NCBI GenBank assembly: GCA_019802505.1
Contig: JAFMOC010000083.1
Coordinates: 3,228,001-3,292,000, forward strand
DNA from: Corydoras sp. C115
Lineage: Eukaryota > Chordata > Actinopteri > Siluriformes > Callichthyidae
DNA length: 64,000 nucleotides
Reading direction: 5' to 3'
A program made the position numbers and the translations under genes. Each line of letters opens with the position of its first letter. Position 1 is the first letter of the stretch. Under the pieces are notes generated by a model. That model was not told the origin of the DNA. It made no database searches and was given only the letters and a program-made list of their open reading frames with translations. Positions 11,856 to 21,549 of this stretch are shown piece by piece.

Positions 11856-12024
11856 AACACACATGAACTAATTTTCACCAATTATATGTATGTTAACATA
11901 TGAATGTTGTGATATACATACATCTCAGTAATGTTTTACACATTTAAGATCATATAAAGACATAGGACACTTAAATAATTGTGTGTTTATTAATAGATTT
12001 TTAATCAAATTAAAAACATAATAA

Positions 12025-12372
12025 GGCGGCACGGTGGCTTAGTGGTTAGCACGTTTGCCTCTCAGCACTAGGGATTCCCGGTTCGAATCCCCATCTGGGT
12101 GGAGTTTCCATGTTCTCCCCGTGTCCGCGTGGGTTTCCTCCGGGTTCTCCGGTTTCCTCCCACAGTCCAAAAACATGGATCAAGTCAATTGAATTCTCAA
12201 AATTGCCCCATATAGAGTGTGTCTGTGTGAGTGAGTGTGTGCCCAGCGATGGATTGGCACCCTGTCCTGGGTCTATCTGCCCAGCACCCGAGACGTTCTC
12301 CCCTGGATGGGCATGGGGAACCCCACCGTGACCCTAATAGAGGATAAAAGCGGGAGAAAATGAATGAATGAA
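12025..12372 (+). repeat. SINE family A reference copy with perfect target-site duplication
   Basis: This is a full-length GAAT-tail copy. The A box TGGCTTAGTGG is at 12035-12045 and the B box GTTCGAATC is at 12081-12089. Both match the Pol III consensus exactly. The flanks are the 14-bp direct repeat TAAAAACATAATAA at 12011-12024 and 12373-12386. This demonstrates insertion by target-primed reverse transcription, which is expected to rely on a partner LINE. Confidence 0.95.
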
Positions 12373-12386
12373 TAAAAACATAATAA

Positions 12387-12660
12387 AATATTTAATGTCT
12401 AGACAGCATCATCGGCAAACGTTTTACCAAAGCATGTCTTTGGAATATGGCAGGTAATCAGAGTTCCCAGAGTAAACCCAGTGAGGCATAAAGCGAACAA
12501 CCTGACTTCACACAGAAAGGACCTCTGTTTGCCCCAACCAGAAATTGAACCCAGGACCTACTTGCTGTGAGGTGAAAATGCTAACCGCTGTGCCATGATG
12601 CCGCCTGTGAAAATCATGCCTCAGGAGCTTTTATAGTGGCATGCGAAGGACCAACAGTAT
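12387..12660 (-). repeat. Old inverted SINE-like fragment
   Basis: The stretch with GAATATGGCAGGTAATCAGAG, GAAATTGAACCCAGGACC and GCTAACCGCTGTGCCATGATG is a distant inverted relative of the SINE head and body. Confidence 0.55.
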
Positions 12661-12668
12661 ATTAGGCA

Positions 12669-12700
12669 GGTGGTCATAATGTTCGGGTCATTTGGGGGTA
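12669..12700. mobile_element. Possible DNA transposon end
   Basis: TTAGGCAGGTGGTCATAATG resembles the terminal sequence of a common fish DNA transposon. No matching opposite end was located. Confidence 0.4.
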
Positions 12701-12944
12701 TTTCGATCTGCTGAACTGCTTCCTTTTATCCATTTATTTCCTTCCTACTCCGTCACATTGCTATTACTCAAAAATTAGGGTACAAACTTGTATGTTTGGT
12801 ACACTGGAATAAAACGGACATATTTTTTAAGACATAAAAGAGGCCAATGTCTCCAACAAGGTGAGTAAACAATGCTCTGGAACCCGGGAGCATTCCTAAA
12901 ATCAATTTCTGTTTTACTGCCCCACATTTGCCATCTCTATTCAG

Positions 12945-13190
12945 TAGTAGCTCGGTGGCTAAAGCTCTAGGGTTATTGATCAGAAGGTTAAAGGTTCAAA
13001 TTCCACTGCAGCCAGACTGCCACTACCTGACCCTTTTGCTCCAGAGGTGCTATATCATCACTGACCCAGTAATCAATAAGGGCGGTTGCTCCTAAAAACC
13101 GGTGCTTGATTTAAGTGATCTTGGACTGTGAATGCAATCCACCCCAGGGCAAGACATAGCAGACCGTTATTGGTTTAAATTGTCACATTA
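12945..13190 (+). repeat. SINE family B (second tRNA-derived family)
   Basis: The head GCTCGGTGGCTAAAGCTCTA and the B-box-like GGTTCAAATTCC at about 12991 are followed by CACTGCAGCCAGACTGCC and CCTTTTGCTCCAGAGG. It differs from family A in body and tail. Related copies are at 26425-26635 and, inverted, at 35130-35285. Confidence 0.7.
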
Positions 13191-13265
13191 CTTTCTACTT
13201 TATGTTACACAGCAGCAACTAATAGTGTTGTGGTCTGCAAATAACACCGAGTGAGTTCTCAAAAT

Positions 13266-13300
13266 ACACTGCCTGGCTAAAAAAAGCTAAAAGTCATTTG
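13266..13300. mobile_element. Tc1-like transposon terminal fragment
   Basis: CACTGCCTGGCTAAAAAAAG resembles one end of fish Tc1-like elements. The rest of the element is missing. Confidence 0.45.
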
Positions 13301-13318
13301 GAGTGGCTGAGTCAGCGA

Positions 13319-13800
13319 CGCTGCCAGTCAAAAGTTTTAGAACATATGTCTCGATATTTACTTTATTATTGGCAGTTCAAGTCCAATAAATATAATAGTT
13401 AGGAAAGGTCTCAGACTGTGGTCCATCTGTTCTGCAGTACATATCTCCTTTACTCTGTTCTAATTCCCAGGACCCCAATAGTAGCACCACAGAGCAGGGA
13501 TTATTTGGTCGGTGCATTAGTCCTATCCCAGCAGTGTCAGTGAGGTGTTTAAAAAATTAACGCAGCACTGCTGCACTAAACCTCCCTCACCACATCAGTG
13601 TCACTGCAGAACTGATAAAAACAATCCACCACCCAAATTCTACCTGATCAATAGAGAACAGAGAACCAATAGGGGACTAACAAAAACAGAAAGACTACAG
13701 TCTAATTGTAAAACTGCAAAGTCCATCTATATGGTAGTCCATTTATGTAATAGACCATGGAGCAAAAAGGGGACGTGTCCAAACTTTTGACTGGTACTGC
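13319..13800 (-). mobile_element. Tc1/mariner-like MITE (family C), inverted
   Basis: The left end is GCTGCCAGTCAAAAGTTTTAG and the right end is CCAAACTTTTGACTGGTACTG. The internal CCTATCCCAGCAGTGTCAGTG and CATCAGTGTCACTGCAGAAC motifs run opposite to the copy at 4906-5430. There is no transposase. Confidence 0.8.
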
Positions 13801-14944
13801 ATATACACATATACATACAAATTCACAAATAATAGGTTATAATATTTTTATTATTTATGCTAATTTACTGAAGTCATACAGTAATTTGATGGGTTGTCTG
13901 CTGGGGTGCTAACATTTTAGGCGATTATTTTGGCATTTTTTGATTATAGTTTAGTTGTTTTCCCCTAAAAAAAAAAAAAAGGTCACAGTACATTCAGACT
14001 ACAGATTACAGACAAAAAAGTGCCAACATTATAAAAACACTGTGAAAAACAATGTTAGGTATTTGATATTCAGCCAAAAGCATTTTTATTTGTTAAGTTT
14101 CAGCTTCGGCCAAAAATGTAATTTCGGTGGATCACTGACCAAAATTTAGATTAGGGGAAAATAGAGTGTTTTTTTTTTTTTTTTTTTTTTTTTTTACTGT
14201 TCCATACTTAAAATTTTAACGTATGTACAGTATAAATATGTATGTATATAAGCCCCAGTATTGAACATAGATATAAGATTGTCCATAACGCTGGATAATA
14301 ATGTAAAAAAATAGGCTGATGGCAACAAAGCAATCCAGAGCAACAGTTTCTCAACGCTGCCAAAAACACAACGTGGTAAACACATCCTGGCTGGATAAAT
14401 CAGCTGAAGTAGATAAGAGCTCACAGGTGTTGAAAAGGGAAGAGACAAGATGCTGTAACATCAGAATTTCCCCTATGGGAGTAAAGATGAGGGATCTACA
14501 GGAATGAAAAGCCCTCAGGAGGATAGGATACTCCAGCTGCTTTTGCTATCTAGTGTTAGTCAGCTGAGCACAGGGCCCATCGTTTGCCCCCTTCCCAGGG
14601 GAGAATGCCAAAGTAAGTTCCCCCTCACTAATTACCAGTGGGCACACAGCCCCAGTCCAGATGTTGGAGAGGATACAGAAGAGAAGATTAGCAGAGATTA
14701 AAGCACTTAAGAGAATGCTGTTGTGTGCAGGTGCATTTTGTTTGCCAAATGCTGAGGCACATACTTTTCTTTCCCCCAACAAGAATAAATGATCTGTGTG
14801 TAATACTAAGTAGTGATGAGTCATTTTAGTTGGTTTGCAACTGGCATTTAGAAGAAACAACTCATTACTTCTATTCCTATAGCCTTAAAAAACAGCTTTA
14901 TTGCAAATAACTACAATCTTATACATTCTTTTATTTAGTTTATT
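13801..14944. other. Intronic DNA, no recognised feature
   Basis: It holds poly-A (13967-13980) and poly-T (14169-14195) runs and otherwise unique-looking sequence. No conserved exon was identified. Confidence 0.45.
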
Positions 14945-14956
14945 ATTACAAACCTG

Positions 14957-15305
14957 GCGGCACGGTGGCTTAGTGGTTAGCACGTTCGCCTCTCAGCGCT
15001 AGGGATTCCCGGTTCGAATCCCCATCTGGATGGAGTTTCCATGTTCTCCCCGTGTCTGCGTGGGTTTCCTCCGGGTTCTCCGGTTTCCTCCCACAGTCCA
15101 AATACATGGATCAAGTTAATTGAGATCTCCAAATTGTCCCATATAGAGTGTGTTTGAGTGAGTGGGTGTGTGCCCAGCGATGGATTGGCGCCCTGTCCTG
15201 GGTCTGTCTGCCCGGCGCCCGGGGCGTTCTCCCCTGGATGGGCATGGGGAACCCCACCGCGACCCTAATAGAGGATAAAGCGGGAGATAATGAATGAATG
15301 AATGA
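14957..15305 (+). repeat. SINE family A copy 1 of a tandem pair
   Basis: A full-length GAAT-tail copy. It is preceded by ATTACAAACCTG (14945-14956), which recurs at 15306-15317 between the two copies. Both Pol III boxes are intact. It has GGATGGAGTT where its partner has GGGTGGAGTT. Confidence 0.95.
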
Positions 15306-15317
15306 ATTACAAACCTG

Positions 15318-15664
15318 GCGGCACGGTGGCTTAGTGGTTAGCATGTTCACCTCTCAGCACTAGGGATTCCCGGTTCGAATCCCCATCTGGGTGGAGTTTC
15401 CATGTTCTCCCCGTGTCTGCGTGGGTTTCCTCCGGGTTCTCCGGTTTCCTCCCACAGTCCAAATGCATGGATCAAGTTAATTGAGATCTCCAAATTGCCC
15501 CATATAGAGTGTGTTTGAGTGAGTGGGTGTGTGCCCAGCGATGGATTGGCGCCCTGTCCTGGGTCTGTCTGCCCGGCGCCCGGGGCGTTCTCCCCTGGAT
15601 GGGCATGGGGAACCCCACCGCGACCCTAATAGAGGATAAAGCGGGTGATAATGAATGAATGAAT
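15318..15664 (+). repeat. SINE family A copy 2 of a tandem pair
   Basis: It is nearly identical to the copy at 14957-15305, differing at a handful of sites (such as CATGTTCACC for CACGTTCGCC). It is followed by the third ATTACAAACCTG at 15665-15676. Confidence 0.95.
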
Positions 15665-15977
15665 ATTACAAACCTGCCTTTATGTTAGTGACTGGTTAAA
15701 ACTGATTCAGCTGAACATTACAGTCCATTTAACATATATTTAATTTTTGTATGTTTAACGGCTATAAATAATTAACTACCACTGCATTTTTAAGCATCCT
15801 GTCGGAATCCATGTGCAATCAAACTTGATTGGATGGTAGATATAATTAGATTTTTAATGTTTATTTAATCATCATGAACCAACGCTAAACTGCTAACAGT
15901 GTCGAAATGACCGATTGTTTGTGATGCAAATGGTGCAACCTCAACTATTCCGCAAAATGATGCCAAACGTAAATGTC

Positions 15978-16555
15978 TCATCTCATCTCATCATCTTCCG
16001 CTTAATCTCAGATTAGGAGATAGGGTCAGAGAGGTTCATCATGCACACACAACGCTAGCCATACACTCACAAACATTCTAAAATAAAATTCAGATGTGTG
16101 CAATTTAGAGCATCCGATTGACCTCGAGGAATGGTGACTTAGTGTTTAGCATGTTCTCCCAGTTTGAATCCTAATCTGGGTGGAGTTTCCATGTTCTCCC
16201 CGTTACTATGTGGGTTTCCTCCGGGTTCTACGGTTTCCTCCCACAGTCCAAAAACATGGATCAAGGTCAATTGAATTCTCCAAATTGCCCCATAGAGTGT
16301 GTTTGTGTGTGTGTGTCTGTGCCCAGAGATAGATTGGCGTCCTGTTCATGGGCATGGGGAACCCGCCCCACCCCCGAGACCCTAGTAGAGGATAAAGCGG
16401 AAGATAATGGATAGATAGATGGATGGATGGATGGACGATTGACCTCAAATCCATGTTTTTAGAATGTGGGTGGAAAGCACCCAGATCATGATTCGAACCT
16501 GGATCACCTGCTATGAGAGGCGGATGTTCGAATGACTAAGCCACCGTGCCACCCA
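15978..16555 (-). repeat. Older inverted SINE family A copy, interrupted
   Basis: The two halves, 15978-16125 (tail and body) and 16436-16555 (B box, head AAGCCACCGTGCC), are split by a plus-strand SINE. The duplicated CGATTGACCTC marks both sides of the break. Confidence 0.85.
16126..16435 (+). repeat. Younger SINE family A nested in an older one
   Basis: A GGAT-tail copy flanked by the 11-bp direct repeat CGATTGACCTC (16115-16125 and 16436-16446). Its head is partly lost. Confidence 0.88.
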
Positions 16556-16593
16556 CAAATGTAATTTTAAATATGTCTTGTGTAAAAAAAATT

Positions 16594-16722
16594 ATAATAC
16601 ATATCCGTGTTTCTGGGCAGATATACCCAGGACAGGGAGCCAATCCGTCACTGGGAACAAACCACACACACACTATGTAGGGGCAATTTAGAGCATCCAA
16701 TTTACCTTGAATCCAGGTAACA
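16594..16722 (-). repeat. SINE family A fragment, inverted
   Basis: The body only, from GGGCAGATATACCCAGGACAG to TTACCTTGAATCCAGG. Confidence 0.7.
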
Positions 16723-16726
16723 CGTA

Positions 16727-17008
16727 GGTGGCACGGTGGCTTAGTGGTTAGCACGTTCGCCTCTAAGCACTAGGGTTCGAATCCCTATCTGGGTGGAGTT
16801 TCTATGTTCTCCACATGTCCACGTTGGGTTCTGTGGTTTCCTCCCACAGTCCAAAAACATGGATCAATGGCAATTGAATTCTACAAATTGCCCCATATAG
16901 AGTGTGTTTGTGTGAGTGAGTGGGTGCCCAGCGATAGATTGGCGCCCTGTCCTGGGCGACGGTAGTAGAGGATAAAGCAGAAGCTAATGCATGGATGGAT
17001 GGATGGAT
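16727..17008 (+). repeat. SINE family A copy
   Basis: The head is GGTGGCACGGTGGCTTAGTG, the B box is GTTCGAATC and the tail is ATGGATGGATGGATGG. A short 3' body segment including the GTTCTCCCCTGGATGGGC part is deleted. Confidence 0.9.
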
Positions 17009-17731
17009 AAAGTCAACACGAAGACCTCTGTATCTTTTTATATTCTCAAATGTGTAGTTTGATGCTGAATAGTCATGTGCAGTTGCTTCCATCCAAGTTC
17101 AAGGCCAGTGAAAATGGTCAAAGTTCTTTTCATGCTTTCCCCAGATGTAAATGTGTCTCATGTAAAAAAAAATAATAATATAAAAGAATATTATATAAAA
17201 ATAAAAAGGCTGACATCACATTCTCCACGACTATACCAATTCTTTTTTATCTTACACTTGTGCTGTTGATTCCACATACTGCAATATACAACGTCTCTAT
17301 GATTTTTCAGTTCCGTCTGCCTTTAGAAAATGTACACTGCAAAGCACCTTGCTTTTATCTTAGCTTAGTGCAAACAGACCCTACCTTCATAATGAAACCC
17401 AGCCAAAAATTCATTAAGGGGGTTGAATAATTATGGCAATACTCGGAATTTCATTACTAAGCTCAATTACTCCGATGCACTTCATGGTCGTGGTGCACTC
17501 TAATTTTCTCAGATGAATACGGCAGAGATTAGAGATTAAAAGATGCAAACAGGTTTGCAAAGAATCGAGCGAGCTGATTAAAATGGGTGGACGGACGTAG
17601 CTGATCAGCACGGATGGCTGGATTGTCCATTTTCCTGTCCAGTGGGGAAGCTTCGTAAATGTGTGTGCGGAAGCGAAATGATGAGCGCTTAACAGGTCCA
17701 CGCTCATTTAAAACACTTAATGATAATGTGA
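17009..17731. other. Intronic DNA, possible regulatory segment
   Basis: No repeat or exon was recognised. 17410-17600 is unique-looking with TAATTA/CATTACT-type motifs. Confidence 0.35.
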
Positions 17732-18068
17732 GGGCGGTACGGTGGCTTAGTGGTTAGCATGTTCGCCTCTCAGCACTACAGATTCCTGGTTCGAAGCCCA
17801 ATCTGGGTGGAGTTTCCATGTTTTCTCTGTGTCCGCATGGGTTTCCTCCGGGTTCTCCGTTTTCCCTCCCACAGTCCAAAAACAATCAAGGTTGGTTGAA
17901 TTCTCCAAATTGCCCCATATAGATGTGTCTGTGTAAGTGAGTGTGTGGTAGATTGGTGCCCTGTGCTGGGTGTATCTGCCCAGCGCCCAAAACGTTCTCT
18001 CCTAGATGGGCATGGAGAACCTACCATGCCACCCCAGTAAAGGATATAGTGAAAGATAATGGATAGAT
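17732..18068 (+). repeat. SINE family A copy
   Basis: The head is AGGGCGGTACGGTGGCTTAG, B-box variant GTTCGAAGC, short tail ATGGATAG. It is followed after a few bases by another plus-strand copy. Confidence 0.88.
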
Positions 18069-18077
18069 ATCAGGACA

Positions 18078-18416
18078 TGCAGCACGGTAGGTTAGTGGTT
18101 GGCATGTTCCACTCTCAGCACTAGGGATTCCCGGTTTGAATCCCAATCTGGGTGGAGTTTCCATGTTCTCCCCGTGTCAGCCTGGGTTTCCTCCGGGTTC
18201 TCCGGTTTCCTCCCACAGTCCAAAAACATGGATCAAGATTGGTTGAATTCTCCAATATAGAGTGTGTTTGAGTGAGTGTGTATCCAGTGATAGATTGGCG
18301 CCCTGTCCTGGATGTATCTGCCCAGCGCTCGAAACATTCTCCATTGGATGGGCATAGGAACCCCCCCCCGCGACCCTGGTAGAGGATAAAGCAGAAGATA
18401 ATGGATGGATGGATGA
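18078..18416 (+). repeat. SINE family A copy next to the exon G donor
   Basis: It is nearly full length, with variant A box GTAGGTTAGTGG and tail ATGGATGGATGGATG. It lies antisense to the ARAP-like gene and ends about 20 bp beyond the exon G 5' splice site, so its tail is among the first intron sequences transcribed. Confidence 0.88.
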
Positions 18417-18437
18417 TAAAGCAAATAGTGGACTCAC

Positions 18438-18563
18438 CGTCCTTGCCTTTTCTCTCAGGTGTGTTTTTTGACGTAGTGGTTGAACAGTACAAAAAGCCAT
18501 CCATAAAGGAGGACACATCCAAGGGAACTCCACCGTCACCCCCCATCTCCAGCTTTGCAAATT
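18438..18563 (-). CDS. arap2: ARAP2-like exon G: linker before the third PH domain
   Basis: The exon is 126 bp on the minus strand. The acceptor is cttcccttttag before AATTTGC and the donor is GGACG/gtgagtc, an excellent consensus. Two bases complete the codon from exon F. The 41 codons that follow include FAKLEMGGDGGVPLDVSSF, then MDGFLYCSTTTSKNTPERKG. It then ends one base over. Sequence similarity to ARAP2 is low apart from a D/G-FLY-x5-SK pattern that precedes the PH domain. The call therefore rests on correct phase at both ends, strong splice sites and position. A SINE in antisense orientation ends about 20 bp past the donor. Confidence 0.75.
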
Positions 18564-18599
18564 CTAAAAGGGAAGAAGAAAGAGCGAGAGGTAAGGCGT

Positions 18600-19460
18600 G
18601 AGAAGTGATTAGGAATAATCCAATAATGCACGGACACAATGCCATCATCAATTAGTCGATACCAAGCTGGAGCATCCTTCCTTTGTGGCTTCGTATCCAG
18701 CCAAAATATTAAAGCTACAAAGTCAGCTTGAGAGTGACTTTCTGCCTCAGAAGTTTAGATAACAGATGTCAATCCTAGCGCCTCTAATATCCATATTCCC
18801 CCTCTTTCAAGGTGACTCACCGAGGACACCGGTAAAACTTTTGCAACCTGTCTGAGAGCTGTGCAAACTGGAGATCCCACCCTCCCCATTTCCATTTCCT
18901 TTACCTCTCCCAATACCGCAGCCACATTCCTGTCTTACCTTTAACATCATCTCAGGGTTCGTCCTTATCGTTTTCGGATTTAATTAGCTGCTATATGCGG
19001 GTTTAATTTTCAAAGGGCCAGTAATACCTGTGAGATTTTCCAAAGCAACTCCGGCCCCTTTTATGGCACGAGTTGAAATAAATTTAATTGAAAAGCTTTT
19101 TTAATTGAAGACTCGCTCCCATCCGTCCATCTCTGCCCTCCAGCACCCAACTTCTTTTCGCTAAAACGAGGGGAATTAGAAAAGGTAATGAGGTACGGAG
19201 GTGAGACCGGCAGCCAAACTTGGCTGTGTATTTGGAATTTAAATGAGCATGATCTGATTTGCTTAATAATCTTCCCGCACGCGACGGACGGACCTTTGGT
19301 TCAGCTCAGATCGCTTTCTGTGTCTTCCCAGATAACGTACTTGGAACAACAACAAGTTGGAAAAACAGACAGTGTGTGTATGCACGGGTCCGTCTGTGAA
19401 TTTTGCACCTATTTTAAGACGGGGCTTTTATTAAGGGCAACACGATTTACTTAATGAGGT
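18600..19460. promoter_or_regulatory. Candidate conserved intronic regulatory DNA
   Basis: Over 800 bp without any repeat, in a window where repeats are almost continuous. It holds several TTTAATT/AATTAAA runs (for example TTTAATTAGCTGC and AAATTTAATTGAAAAGC) typical of homeodomain sites. Conservation is only inferred. Confidence 0.35.
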
Positions 19461-19700
19461 TACTGTGCCAGATGGACACTGGTGGTACATGTGTGGCCTC
19501 AGTGCTGGTCCACTGTTAAGGATGTAAACACAATGTTGAAAGAGCTGAGGAAAACATTGGGGCCTGTGTGTGGTAGGGAACGACTAATTGGGTGAGCTGG
19601 CACACATCCTGAAGAGGCCCTGAATGAGCAGTACAGGAACAGCTCAATCCAATCAGGTTCACACGGGCGCACACACATATATGCGCGGGCACACATACAT

Positions 19701-19702
<2 letters not shown>

Positions 19703-19745
<43 letters not shown>
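19703..19745. repeat. CA microsatellite
   Basis: About 20 CA units, preceded by degenerate CACATA/GCGCGGGCACAC. Confidence 0.95.
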
Positions 19746-19747
<2 letters not shown>

Positions 19748-20420
19748 TTAAAGGTACTTCCAGAGGAAATGATCTCTTGAAAAGAAGGTGTGTGGGTGGT
19801 TACGAGCTCCAGGGTTTTAGCCTATGACAGCCGTCCATCTCCATGACAACCAGGTGACCCCGAACACCAATTAGGATTGTTAGCGCAAAGCACAGACGAC
19901 ATGTGGGTCATAGGGAAAGCTGCATTTCACCTCTAGTCATAAGGTCAAATTCTTTTCTCAGAACATGAATCATATTATTTTTCAGCAAGACCACAAATCT
20001 ATTCACAGCAACACCGCAGCTCATTCACTCGAGTCCCTTTTGCGGATCTTACAACTAAATCTGGATTTCATTAAAGTGAGGGGCTACCGGCCATGGTGTA
20101 CACGATGAGTTCCATCTACTGTCACAACAGAAAACAACTTTTATGAGACACCACTAAGACAGATAGGAGTGCTTTTTCCTGTAGGTTTTAACCTACAGCC
20201 TTATGCAAAACTCACATTAACACAAACTCCAAAGAGAACATGCACTATATGGACAAAATGTGTGTAAGTAATTAGACCCACACATGTTACACCTACAGAA
20301 GTCACCCTAATAATAAAATAATTATAAATAAGCTATGTGTACAAGAGTGTTACACAAACTGGAAGAGTGAGGGAAACAACTGATATCCTCCCTCCCCCTC
20401 CACACACCTCTCACCCCCCC
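19746..20420. other. Intron between exons F and G, no recognised feature
   Basis: Unique-looking sequence with no SINE, no exon and no long open frame of interest. Confidence 0.45.
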
Positions 20421-20423
20421 ACA

Positions 20424-20424
20424 T

Positions 20425-20485
<61 letters not shown>
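20424..20485. repeat. Compound CA/TA microsatellite
   Basis: An ACACAC run passes into about 20 TA units and then TATTTATTATACATACATACA. The AT-rich DNA continues to about 20580. Confidence 0.95.
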
Positions 20486-20488
<3 letters not shown>

Positions 20489-20945
20489 TATACATACATA
20501 CATATATTACACGCTTGTAAGTTGTAATTATTATTGTTATTATTATTACTATTAAATATTTTTAAATTAATTAATTCAAATCTTCTTTGTAATGTCATTT
20601 ACATATACTATGCTTCGACAATAAGAATAATTCGAACATTACGTCAATAAAGCAAAGTTAATTGAGAAAAAAAAAATTACATATTCCAGTCTGTTATATT
20701 TGTATATATGTGTATATTTTTGCACATTTATTTAGATGGTGTCAGTCAAGCTCTTCCACACTAAATTCCTTCCCAGGTTTTGCTCAGTGCACGGCAGCAC
20801 AGTTACTGAAACCCGAAAGGGACAGACTGTTCCCACAAGGATGGAAGCAGGGAATTGTCCAAAACGTATGGCCAGGTTGCTGACTTTATATAACTGACAT
20901 ACTGAGATTAAAGAACCGTTCACCCTCCCCCAATAACACCCCCCC

Positions 20946-20972
20946 CACACACACACACACACACACACACGA
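20946..20972. repeat. UG tract at the exon F 5' splice site
   Basis: About 12 CA units on the plus strand become UG in the minus-strand transcript. They begin within four bases of the exon F donor. Confidence 0.9.
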
Positions 20973-20974
20973 AC

Positions 20975-21149
20975 CTGAGAGTTGGTTGTGATAAAGAAAC
21001 TCCATCTGTAGCCTCTGGCCTGCTTTCTGAGCCAACAGGTATGGAGTGGAGTAATCAGGGTCTCCAGTAGCACACATCACATCTGCTCCACTAAACACCA
21101 GCAACATGGTCATCAACACATCAGGCTGAAGTACTGAAGCGCACAAAGC
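20975..21149 (-). CDS. arap2: ARAP2-like exon F: ankyrin repeat region
   Basis: The exon is 175 bp on the minus strand. The acceptor is tatgtctttag before GCTTTGTGC and the donor is TCAG/gttcgt. It is in phase 0 at the start and one base over at the end. The 58 residues read ALCASVLQPDVLMTMLLVF, SGADVMCATGDPDYSTPYLL, and AQKAGQRLQMEFLYHNQLS. The GAD-x-TGD-x-STPYLLA core is an ankyrin repeat and matches ARAP2 more closely than any other part here. The donor is followed within four bases by a GT repeat, and another GT repeat lies 14 nt before the acceptor. The exon is therefore sandwiched between UG tracts in the transcript. ARAP1 and ARAP3 have recognisably different residues in this core, which is the main reason for choosing ARAP2. 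Confidence 0.93.
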
Positions 21150-21161
21150 CTAAAGACATAC

Positions 21162-21187
21162 AACACACACACACACACACACACACA
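21162..21187. repeat. UG tract at the exon F 3' splice site
   Basis: About 13 CA units on plus read as UG in the transcript and end 14 nt before the exon F acceptor, taking the place of most of a normal pyrimidine tract. Confidence 0.9.
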
Positions 21188-21549
21188 GGTTATAATGATG
21201 GCTGTGAGCTTCATAAGAGTTTCTGCATTAACAAGAAACACACAATTCAACAGAAAAACAGTTCATATTCCACCATAAAAATGACTAATTAATTAATGTC
21301 ATTTTAAACAAAAGAAGCCTCGGTCATGTTCTCTGTGATGGCAGAGAGATTTTCCTGGCCATCGGCATCTGTTCATGAGAATGATCTTTTTTTTATTGTC
21401 TGAAGAGGTGCTTTGTACATGAACTGACTTGAGGAATGTGCATTTAAAGTATTATCCTATGTTCTATTTATTAGAAACCACTTGAAACATTTTTTCGAAA
21501 TAATGCCATACCAAACTCACATATGCACTCGCTCACACATACATTCACA
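21188..21549. other. Intronic DNA, no recognised feature
   Basis: Unique-looking AT-rich stretch; nothing recognised. Confidence 0.45.

Noticed and set aside
12025..12100. tRNA gene
   Set aside because: A and B boxes match Pol III consensus, but there is no acceptor stem or anticodon arm that would fold as a tRNA and the sequence continues into a SINE body.
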